Shown in pieces: positions 52,091-59,355 of a DNA stretch of 64,000 nt (position 1 is its first letter; each line of letters starts with the position of its first letter). The DNA lies in NCBI GenBank assembly GCA_947453945.1, contig CANGJB010000001.1, positions 89,832 to 153,831 of the forward strand. Reading direction: 5' to 3'. The DNA comes from Sphingomonadaceae bacterium (GTDB lineage: Bacteria > Pseudomonadota > Alphaproteobacteria > Sphingomonadales > Sphingomonadaceae). Made by a program: the position numbers and the translations under genes. The notes under the pieces were generated by a model. The model saw only the letters and a list, made by a program, of their open reading frames with translations, was not told the origin of the DNA and ran no database searches.

Positions 52091-52126
52091 GAAGCCCCAT
52101 TTCGGATCCACTCCGGATGGGGCTTC
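52091..52126 (+). terminator. Hairpin after the P450/epoxide-hydrolase operon
   Basis: Perfect 10-base stem GAAGCCCCAT (52091-52100) and ATGGGGCTTC (52117-52126) with an inner CGGA/TCCG pairing. There is no T run, so termination strength is uncertain. It separates the operon from the regulator gene. Confidence 0.65.
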
Positions 52127-52201
52127 CGCTACGGCACGCTCTAGGTTAGCATGCGATTCGCGCGGATGCCGGAATAACTGGCACCGGCAAGAGGATGCAC
52201 C

Positions 52202-52972
52202 ATGGACTGGGCGAACACCACCTTCGAGCAGGTGACGATTCGGGCCGTTGAAGACGTGCGGCCCGCCGCAATCGCAATACGCGACGTTGCCTTGAAACTG
52301 GACCTGCGGATCGCAGTCTGCCCCGACATTGCGTCGAAGGAGCAGATGCTCGATGCCGATGGCAAGATCATCAACGCCGACATTTTCGGGTGGACCGCCG
52401 ATGGCGAGCGCTGGTGGGAAAACGGCACCTTGGCGCTCTCTTCGCCTTTCCCGCGGGCCACGCGCTATGAAAGCGAGCCCTTCTGGTGCAACGCGCACGG
52501 CGCCTTCACCGTCAGCCGCAACAACTACCTTGAGGACCTGAACTTTTCGGAGTTCCACAAGTTCAGCAAGGCGCGGGCGATGATCGTTATCCCCTCGCAC
52601 CTTTCATTCGGGCAAATCGCGGCTGCGAGCTACGTGCCGGCGGACAAAACGCTCGACGACCTTTCGGACGTATTTGCGGAGCACGGCGATTTCCTCGGCG
52701 CGCTGACCCGCCGCTTCGTGGCGAGCTATGTCAGCACGATGCGCACGCAGCAGTGGATCCCAAGCGATTGCCGCCTGTCCAAGCGCGAAGTGGAATGCCT
52801 GCGCTGGGCTGCCATCGGCAAGACCGACAAGGAAATCAGCCTGATCCTTGCGCTCAGCCACGCAACCGTGCGCTATCACATCCAGCGCGCTGGCGAGAAG
52901 CTCAACGCGGTGAACCGCAGCCAGGCCGTCTTCAAGGCCGGGCAGCTGGGGTATCTGGGCGCGGCGGCTTAA
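52202..52972 (+). CDS. LuxR-family transcriptional regulator
   Basis: 256 residues. The C-terminal 60 residues form a LuxR/FixJ helix-turn-helix (LSKREVECLRWAAIGKTDKEI, then LSHATVRYHIQRAGEKLNA). The N-terminal 170 residues resemble an autoinducer-binding-type domain (RWWENGTLALSSPFPR, ARAMIVIPSHLSFGQIA). No synthase gene is nearby, so it would be a LuxR solo sensing a ligand, perhaps the catabolic substrate. CTAGGTTAGCAT at 52141-52152 lies about 50 bases upstream and may be its own operator (inference). Confidence 0.88.
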   Translation: MDWANTTFEQVTIRAVEDVRPAAIAIRDVALKLDLRIAVCPDIASKEQMLDADGKIINADIFGWTADGERWWENGTLALSSPFPRATRYESEPFWCNAHGAFTVSRNNYLEDLNFSEFHKFSKARAMIVIPSHLSFGQIAAASYVPADKTLDDLSDVFAEHGDFLGALTRRFVASYVSTMRTQQWIPSDCRLSKREVECLRWAAIGKTDKEISLILALSHATVRYHIQRAGEKLNAVNRSQAVFKAGQLGYLGAAA

Positions 52973-52996
52973 GGATTACCCACCGTTAGCTACCGG

Positions 52997-53081
52997 TTCG
53001 TCATCCTCGCGAAGGCGGGGATCCAAAGCGGCCATAGCGCACAGCCCTCTGGATCCCCGCCTGCGCCGGTTTGACGAAGGA
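52997..53081. repeat. Inverted intergenic repeat (GCGAAGGCGGGGATCC type)
   Basis: Two diverged arms in opposite orientation (TTCGTCATCCTCGCGAAGG and TGGATCCCCGCCTGCGCCGG) enclose about 20 bases, allowing a long hairpin between the LuxR gene and the convergent SDR gene. The core is related to the palindrome at 73-92. Confidence 0.6.
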
Positions 53082-53098
53082 AAGGGTGGGTTGGGGGC

Positions 53099-53881
53099 TC
53101 AGACCCCCATCATCCCCGCCGTGCTGGCCCCGTCGATCCCGTATTCCGAGCCCGAGATGAACCCGGCCTCGTCCGAGGCAAGGAACGCCACCAGGGCTGC
53201 AACTTCCTCCACCTGCGCCATGCGGCCAATGGGAGCCATGCCCTCGAACTGCGCGCGTGCGGCAGCGGAATCGGGTGATCGATCAATCACACCGCGAATC
53301 AATTCGGTCTCGACCACACCGGGGTGGATCGAGTTCACGCGGATCTTCGTCTTCAGGGTGGCGCAGTGGAGCGCCGAGGACTTCATCAACGCGATCAGCG
53401 CGCCCTTGCTCGCCGAATAGGCGACATAGTTTGCCAGCGGCCGGTAGGCGCTCATCGAGGAGTTCACCACGATGGAGCCGGTGGGGCCGCCCGGATTGGC
53501 GCGCATCGCGCGGATCGCGTGCTGGATGGTGAGCATCACGCCGGTAAGGTTCACGCCCATGACGCGCTCCCACGCTTCCATGGTGATGTCCTCGACGCTG
53601 CTGTCGCCGGTTTCGATCCCGGCGTTGGCGAAGGCGATATCCAGCCGGCCATGCTCGGCCTTGATCCGCTCAATCAGCGCATCCCACGCGGCCGCATCTT
53701 CCACGCGGTGGGCAACGAACTGCGCGCCGGTTTCTGCACAGAGCGCTTCGGCCGCGGCAGCCTTGGAGCCGGTGAACACGACTTTGGCGCCCTCGCTGGC
53801 AAGGCGCCGCACAGTGCCGGCCCCGATGCCCGAGGTGCCCCCGGTGATCAGCGCCACCTTGCCTTCAAACCGTCCGCTCAT
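53099..53881 (-). CDS. Short-chain dehydrogenase/reductase (SDR)
   Basis: 260 residues from the ATG at 53881, preceded by AGGAGG. TGGTSGIG near residue 12, ANAGIE in the NNAG position, catalytic YSASK near 153, HPGVVETEL after it. Last of a minus-strand set with a thiolase-like protein and a CoA-transferase, 80 bases after the former. Likely 3-hydroxyacyl-CoA or cyclic alcohol dehydrogenase (inference). Confidence 0.91.
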   Translation of the reverse strand: MSGRFEGKVALITGGTSGIGAGTVRRLASEGAKVVFTGSKAAAAEALCAETGAQFVAHRVEDAAAWDALIERIKAEHGRLDIAFANAGIETGDSSVEDITMEAWERVMGVNLTGVMLTIQHAIRAMRANPGGPTGSIVVNSSMSAYRPLANYVAYSASKGALIALMKSSALHCATLKTKIRVNSIHPGVVETELIRGVIDRSPDSAAARAQFEGMAPIGRMAQVEEVAALVAFLASDEAGFISGSEYGIDGASTAGMMGV

Positions 53882-53961
53882 TTCAACCTCCTGCAATCAG
53901 AAGCAGAATGATAGGGCGGCCGGGCGGAGCGGCTACTGGTATTTTGATCTGGAAATCGAGG

Positions 53962-55470
53962 CTACCTCGTCCAAACCCGCCGCTCGCCCAACAGCGCAAT
54001 CACCCCCCCGATGCCGACAGGCTCCACCGCGCCGTCCATAAAGAAGGCTAGCATCGCAGGGTTCGCCACATCGATGTGGCAGAGCGTGCGCTTGCCCTCG
54101 GGCGTGCGCGCGATGACCACGCCGCTGGAAGGCAGGCCCTCGCGGCCATGAAACACGGTGTAGCTCTCGATCTTCGCGGGCCCCGTGTAGTCCTTGTCGA
54201 GCTCCGGGATGGCCCCGCGCGCCGCATCCGCCTCGGCCTGATAGTCGAAGTCCTGCGGGAACTGCGCGGCGGCCACCGGCTGGCGCGAAACGACGATGCA
54301 ATGGTTGTCGGTCGCGTAGCCGCCATTGGCGAAAAGGAACCCGGTCTTGCCGTCGCCGGAACGCAGGCGTTCCACCATCGAGACGACTGCGTGGCTCATG
54401 TAGTTGGCAATCGGCCCCCCGCCGAAAGTCAGGCCGCCAAACACCGTGGCGGGCTTGTCCAGCGGCCAGCCGAGCACGCGGCGCGCCATCTTGGGCACGC
54501 AGGGAAAGCAGCTGTAGAGTTCGACATGGTCGAAGTCTGCGCCCGTCACCTTGTTAAGTTCCAGCGTGCGGCGGATCGCGGTGTCCATGCTCGATGACCG
54601 ATCATAGCGGTCGCGGCGAAGGATGCTCGGGTCTTCCTTGGCCGCCGCGCCCATGCCGACATAGATCAGCCGCTCTTCGGGAATGCCGCGCCGCCGCGCC
54701 TCAGCAAGGCTGGCAACAAGGAAGCCCGCCCCCTGATTGACCGAGGAATTGGCGACAGTGAGCTTGGTATAGGGAAAGGCGAGTGGACGGTTTGACGGAC
54801 CCGGCGTGAGGATTTCCTCCGCCGAAACGGCCTTCCTGATCCACGCGCCTTCGTTTGCCGCGGCGACCTCGCTCATGCCCGCCCAGATCGCCCCGCTTTC
54901 GGCCTGCGCTTCGGCGAGCGTCTGGCCATAGGCGGCGCGGCCGGCGTTTTCGTAGATCGGATAGACGTCGACCGGCGCAGTCAGGCCATGCGCCTGCGCA
55001 TAGGTCGGATCGCGGCGGGTGGAGACATTGCGCACCGCGTTGTAACTCTTGTCTTCACCTTTCGCCGCCAGTGCGGCGAGGCCGGCAGCGGTGCGCAGCG
55101 CTTCGGCGCCAACAATGGCGGCAAGCTTCACTTCGCCCGCGCCGATACGGTTGGCGGCTTCGTTGAGCAGGCGGATCGGGGTATCGCCGTGCGGCGCTTC
55201 GGACTGGTAGTTGATCGACGGGCTGGCGCCGATGGCATCCGCGACACGATCGCAGAGATTGCCGAGGTGGCGGAAGCTGATCTGGTCGACAATGGCGAGG
55301 CTATCGAGGTTGGCCAGCAGACCGCCGCCCGCATCTGCTTCCGCAAGGCGCAGCGCGGCGGCCATCAGCCCCGGCGGATCAAGGCCAAGCTCGGGGCTGG
55401 CGGGCCGATCGTTGATCTGGCCGACGCCGATGATGACGGGGATGCGTGTCGGATCGGTCATCAGGCTCAT
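53962..55470 (-). CDS. Acetyl-CoA acetyltransferase-like (divergent thiolase) protein
   Basis: 502 residues, about 100 more than classical thiolases; the extra part is a C-terminal domain from about 400 (IESYTVFHGREGLPSSGVVIA). Thiolase-family elements are ELYSCFPC near 320 and TFGGGPIANYMSHA near 350. The N-terminal nucleophile region (YQSEAPHGDTPIRLLNEAA) has no cysteine, so normal Claisen thiolysis is doubtful. It is coupled to the CoA-transferase gene upstream by a four-base overlap. It may cleave or form an acyl-CoA by another mechanism. Confidence 0.87.
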   Translation of the reverse strand: MSLMTDPTRIPVIIGVGQINDRPASPELGLDPPGLMAAALRLAEADAGGGLLANLDSLAIVDQISFRHLGNLCDRVADAIGASPSINYQSEAPHGDTPIRLLNEAANRIGAGEVKLAAIVGAEALRTAAGLAALAAKGEDKSYNAVRNVSTRRDPTYAQAHGLTAPVDVYPIYENAGRAAYGQTLAEAQAESGAIWAGMSEVAAANEGAWIRKAVSAEEILTPGPSNRPLAFPYTKLTVANSSVNQGAGFLVASLAEARRRGIPEERLIYVGMGAAAKEDPSILRRDRYDRSSSMDTAIRRTLELNKVTGADFDHVELYSCFPCVPKMARRVLGWPLDKPATVFGGLTFGGGPIANYMSHAVVSMVERLRSGDGKTGFLFANGGYATDNHCIVVSRQPVAAAQFPQDFDYQAEADAARGAIPELDKDYTGPAKIESYTVFHGREGLPSSGVVIARTPEGKRTLCHIDVANPAMLAFFMDGAVEPVGIGGVIALLGERRVWTR

Positions 55471-57752
55471 CGGGCTGTCTCCAGATAGGATTTGGTGGCG
55501 ACCATGGTGCGGATCTTCTCAGGCGTGGTTTCCAGCACGCCTTCGGCTTCAAGCCGGGCGCATTCGGTTGGATCAAGGCCGAGCCAGTCCGCCATCACTG
55601 CGTATGTATCCTGGCACATGAGCGGCGCAGGGCGGGCCTCGGCATCGGGGATCGCGGGCCAGATCGCCGGGCGGCGCTCTGCAGTCATCGCCTCGGGCAG
55701 CAGGTCGTGCGGATCGCTGCGGAACAGGCCGCGCGCAGCGTAGTAGGGGTGATCGGCAAGGTCTGCAGCGCGGAGCATGGGGGCGGCGGGAACACCGGCG
55801 GCCTGCAGCACCTGCGCGGCATCTGCTGCGTCCCGGCTGGCCAGCCAGGCGGCAAGGTCTTCGCTGCCTATCACCGCGGAAAGGCGCTGCCGGTCCGCCA
55901 CTTCGCGAACGGTGACGACGCACCATTCGTCCTCACCGGCACAGGGAAATACACCCCACGGCGCTTCCTCGCGCGCAGGGACCTCCAGCGCGTGCCCGGC
56001 GATTTCGGTGGCAAGCTGCGCGAGCATGACTTCGGCCTGGCTCACATCGATATGCCCGCCGCGCCCTGTCCGCGCCCGGCGCGCAAGCAGCGCCATCACC
56101 GCGCTCGCGCCGATCCGGGCGCAAACGTGATCGGGGTAGATCGTGACCGAATCCGAGAAGCTCTCGGGATCATCCGGATAGCGCCACATGGCCGTCAGCC
56201 CCGCCGCCGCGCGCACCAGCGGGCCATAGCCCATGCGCTTCGACCACGGCCCCGTCGCCCCGAACGCGCTTGATTCCACCGCGATCAGGCGCGGGTTGAT
56301 CGCGGCAAGCTCGGCATAGCCAAGGCCCAGCGATTCAAGCGTGCCGGGCTTGAAGTTGGAAAGCATCACGTCGGCATCGGCAACCATGCGGCGCAGCAGG
56401 GCCTTGCCTTCGTCGGACTTCAGGTTGAGCCCGAGGCTGCGCTTGCCCCGGTGCCCCGCGCCGAAACTGCTCGAAATCCCGATCTTCAGGTACGTCTGCC
56501 GCGAACCATCGGGGAAGGCCTGCGATTCGATCTTCACCACATCCGCGCCCAGATCGGCCAGCAGCCGCCCGGTTTCCGCGCCAACGACAATGACACCGAG
56601 ATCGAGGACTTTGAGGCCATCAAGCGGCCTGCCGGGCTTGGCAGAAACGGGCGCAGGGCGCGGGGCAGGGGTGCCGGCATGGATCGGCCCCATGCGCTGC
56701 CCGTCGATCACCATCAGACCATCGGGAAAGGGCACGCGGCCGCTGCCGGACAAGTCCACCTCGGCAAAGGTGCCGCGCGCACGGATATGATCGGCGGCAA
56801 GGCAATCGGAAAGCGTGTTGAGCCCCGCCAGCGGCACGCCGTGCTGCTGCCCCAGCGCCTCGATCTCGGCGCGGGTCTTGTCCGCCAGAAACGCGCTCAT
56901 CGCCGCGAGCAGTTCCTTGCTCTTGAAGCGGACCATCACATCGCGAAATTCCGGTCCGGCGAATTCGGCCGGCTCGCCCATCATCCGGTGCATCCCCTCC
57001 CACTGGCGCGGCGCAAGGACGCAGAGGCGCACATAGCCATCGGCCACCGGGATGATCGGATACTGCACGCCCTTGGGCGGCCGCCCCGGCGGCAGCGCGG
57101 CGGCGGGTCGGCCATTTGTGGCGCTGCCCGAAATGCCGAACGCGGGATCGAGCGCCTGCATCGCGCCATCGAGCGCGGCATAGTCGACATGGCCGCCGAT
57201 GCCGTTCACCCGCGCCTGCGTGAGCGCGGCCATCGCCACGAAGGCCCCTTGTGCAACCGCGCATTGCAGCGCGATCTCGCCGGGCGGGAGCAGCGGCGCG
57301 CAGCCCCTGATGCCCGAGCGCGAAAGCTCGCTGGTCATCGCGTGGAGCACGCCGTCAGTCCACTGCCAGTGCGAGAACGCGTTGCCGAGGCCGAAGCCGC
57401 TGGCCGTCATGTGAACCAGCGCCGGGCTCGCCGCGTGCAGGGCCTCCCAGTCAGGGCTGAACAGCGCGGCAGGATCGGCGGAGAGGTCCTCGATCACAAG
57501 GTCCGCCTTGCCCAGCCATTCCGCCAGCGCGGCCTCATCCACCACTTCGATCCGCTTGCCGAGATTAGCGGTCCACCAGGCCAGCTCGGCGCGGGGATCG
57601 TGCGCGGGCCGCGCCCCGCGGCCCGCCACTTGGAGGCGGATCACCTCCGCGCCAAGTTCGCGCAGGATTCGCGCAATTGCGGCAAGCGGGCTGGCGACCA
57701 GATCGATCACGACGAGGCCGGAAAGCGGGCGGTCGATAGCCTCGTGCTGCAT
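55467..57752 (-). CDS. Tandem-domain CaiB/BaiF (class III) CoA-transferase
   Basis: 761 residues from the ATG at 57752 with GAGGAG upstream; the open frame extends further only as out-of-frame antisense of the TetR gene. Two fused class III domains: 1 to about 360 and about 375 to 761. The candidate catalytic Asp is kept in domain 1 (Asp133 in WTDGVLHA). In domain 2 the equivalent position in MGYGPLVRAAAG is Gly510 where family members have Asp. It transfers CoA between acids. It heads the operon to 53099, divergent from TetR. Confidence 0.9.
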   Translation of the reverse strand: MQHEAIDRPLSGLVVIDLVASPLAAIARILRELGAEVIRLQVAGRGARPAHDPRAELAWWTANLGKRIEVVDEAALAEWLGKADLVIEDLSADPAALFSPDWEALHAASPALVHMTASGFGLGNAFSHWQWTDGVLHAMTSELSRSGIRGCAPLLPPGEIALQCAVAQGAFVAMAALTQARVNGIGGHVDYAALDGAMQALDPAFGISGSATNGRPAAALPPGRPPKGVQYPIIPVADGYVRLCVLAPRQWEGMHRMMGEPAEFAGPEFRDVMVRFKSKELLAAMSAFLADKTRAEIEALGQQHGVPLAGLNTLSDCLAADHIRARGTFAEVDLSGSGRVPFPDGLMVIDGQRMGPIHAGTPAPRPAPVSAKPGRPLDGLKVLDLGVIVVGAETGRLLADLGADVVKIESQAFPDGSRQTYLKIGISSSFGAGHRGKRSLGLNLKSDEGKALLRRMVADADVMLSNFKPGTLESLGLGYAELAAINPRLIAVESSAFGATGPWSKRMGYGPLVRAAAGLTAMWRYPDDPESFSDSVTIYPDHVCARIGASAVMALLARRARTGRGGHIDVSQAEVMLAQLATEIAGHALEVPAREEAPWGVFPCAGEDEWCVVTVREVADRQRLSAVIGSEDLAAWLASRDAADAAQVLQAAGVPAAPMLRAADLADHPYYAARGLFRSDPHDLLPEAMTAERRPAIWPAIPDAEARPAPLMCQDTYAVMADWLGLDPTECARLEAEGVLETTPEKIRTMVATKSYLETAR

Positions 57753-57776
57753 TCCGTGCCGCTCCTCGATTATTAT

Positions 57777-57793
57777 TGGACGAAGCCTGTCCA
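57777..57793. promoter_or_regulatory. Candidate TetR operator in the divergent promoter region
   Basis: Inverted repeat TGGAC-N7-GTCCA, with partly symmetric AT flanks (TTAT and ATAAAA), in the 60-base gap between the CoA-transferase and TetR starts. Position and symmetry are those of a TetR-family operator controlling both directions. Binding is inferred. Confidence 0.5.
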
Positions 57794-57812
57794 TAAAAGA
57801 TAGGAATGAGCC

Positions 57813-58451
57813 ATGCAACGCCCATCCGCCGAGTCTGCGCTTTCGATAGGTCCGCGTCCGCGCGGCCGTCCGCGCAATCCTGATGTCGAGGAGCGCATCC
57901 TCGCCGCCGCCGCGCAGGTCTATGGCGCGGGGGGCTGGGCGGGCTTCAGCCTCGATGCCGTGGCGCGCGCGGCGGGCATCGGCAAGTCCACGCTCTATGC
58001 CCGCTGGACGAGCGGAGAGGACTTGCTCTCGGCGATGGTCGAGGGGCGCTGGCAGGCGCTGGCAACCATCGACACCGGGGATCTGCGCGGCGATCTCACC
58101 GCGTTCGGCGCGCTGGTGCTGGCTCGCTATCTCGAAACCGGCGGCGGCGTGGCACGGCACATGCGGCGCGATCTCCTCACTCATCCCGAACTGGCGGCGC
58201 GGATCGGCCCGGTGCTGGGCGCCTTGACCTCGCAGGCCATCGCGATCCTGCGGCGGGCCCGCGCGCGGGGGCAATTGCGTGAAGGCGTCAGCGCGGCGCT
58301 GGCTTCGGACATGCTGCTTTCCGCGATGGAAGCCCATGCCGGACGCCTCGCCCCGGGCGAGGAGCTGACTGAGGCCGCGATCACGGCTTATGCGGCGCGG
58401 GTGGCAGACGTGCTGATCGGCGGGATCGGCCAGGAACGGGCGGATCCATGA
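57813..58451 (+). CDS. TetR-family transcriptional regulator
   Basis: 212 residues. An N-terminal helix-turn-helix (ILAAAAQVYGAGGWAGFSLD, then GIGKSTLYARW) is at about 28-75; the rest is a variable ligand-binding domain with a TetR_C-like ARARGQLREGV region. It probably represses the divergent CoA-transferase operon and its own operon with enoyl-CoA hydratase, released by an acyl-CoA or acid (inference). Confidence 0.92.
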   Translation: MQRPSAESALSIGPRPRGRPRNPDVEERILAAAAQVYGAGGWAGFSLDAVARAAGIGKSTLYARWTSGEDLLSAMVEGRWQALATIDTGDLRGDLTAFGALVLARYLETGGGVARHMRRDLLTHPELAARIGPVLGALTSQAIAILRRARARGQLREGVSAALASDMLLSAMEAHAGRLAPGEELTEAAITAYAARVADVLIGGIGQERADP

Positions 58452-58548
58452 AGGCGCGCGCTGTCAATATGGGCAGGTTTGCCGCGCAGCCGGGCATGAC
58501 AAAAACATGGGGTGCGCCCGCAGAGGCGCGCAAGGGGAGCGGGATAGC

Positions 58549-59346
58549 ATGACCTATCGCACGATCACGGTCGAGAAGCGCGGCGCAGCGGACTGGCTGA
58601 CACTGAACCGGCCAGATCAGCTCAACGCGATCTCGCTCGAAATGGTGGACGAGCTCAGCGACTACTTCGGCAAGCTGTATAACGACCGCGAGACGCGCGT
58701 GGTGGTGATGCGCGGCGCGGGCCGGGCGTTTTGCGCGGGGCTTGATATCAAGGACCGGCAAAATGCGAACCGGCCCGATCCCTTCGGCGGCGGCTTCGGT
58801 TTTCAGGGCCATCTGGCAGACGTCTATGTGAAGATGCGGCGCTGCCCGCAGCCGATTGTCGCGCTGGTGCAGGGCGCGGCCTTCGGCGGCGGCTTCGCCT
58901 TTGCGCTGGCGGCAGATATCCGCATCGCGGGCGAAAGCGCCAAGATGAACGCTGCTTTCATCAAGCTCGGCCTCTCCTCGTGCGACATGGGGGTGAGCTA
59001 TTTCCTGCCGCGCCTTGTTGGCACCTCGGTCGCTTCGGAGCTGATGCTGACAGGCCGCTTCATCCACGCCCCGCGCGCGCTGGCAACCGGCCTCGTCAGC
59101 GAAGTGGTGCCCGATGATCAGCTGGAAGCGGCGGCGGAAGGCTATGTCGATGATCTGCTGGCCGCCTCGCCCAAGGGGCTGCGCATGACCAAGGAAGGGC
59201 TCAACCTCGCGGTCGATGCGCCCAGCCTCGAAGCCGCGATGGCCATCGAGAACCGCAACCAGCTGATGACCGCCGCCAGCCCCAATTTCGCCGAGGGCAT
59301 GAGTGCTTTTCTTGAAAAGCGCCGCCCGAACTACACGCCTGACTGA
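58549..59346 (+). CDS. Enoyl-CoA hydratase/isomerase family protein
   Basis: 265 residues from the ATG at 58549 after AAGGGGAGCGGG. Crotonase-fold motifs: GAGRAFCAGLDIKD (first oxyanion loop) near 58-71 and VQGAAFGGGFAFALAADIRIA near 105-125. It hydrates or isomerises an enoyl-CoA. It follows the TetR gene and precedes the dienoyl-CoA-reductase-like gene by nine bases. Confidence 0.92.
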   Translation: MTYRTITVEKRGAADWLTLNRPDQLNAISLEMVDELSDYFGKLYNDRETRVVVMRGAGRAFCAGLDIKDRQNANRPDPFGGGFGFQGHLADVYVKMRRCPQPIVALVQGAAFGGGFAFALAADIRIAGESAKMNAAFIKLGLSSCDMGVSYFLPRLVGTSVASELMLTGRFIHAPRALATGLVSEVVPDDQLEAAAEGYVDDLLAASPKGLRMTKEGLNLAVDAPSLEAAMAIENRNQLMTAASPNFAEGMSAFLEKRRPNYTPD

Positions 59347-59355
59347 ACGGCCAAA

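Noticed and set aside
57753..58337. N-terminal extension of the CoA-transferase into the TetR gene
   Set aside because: The upstream part translates the antisense of the TetR gene, whereas the ATG at 57752 has a GAGGAG ribosome site and begins the conserved domain.
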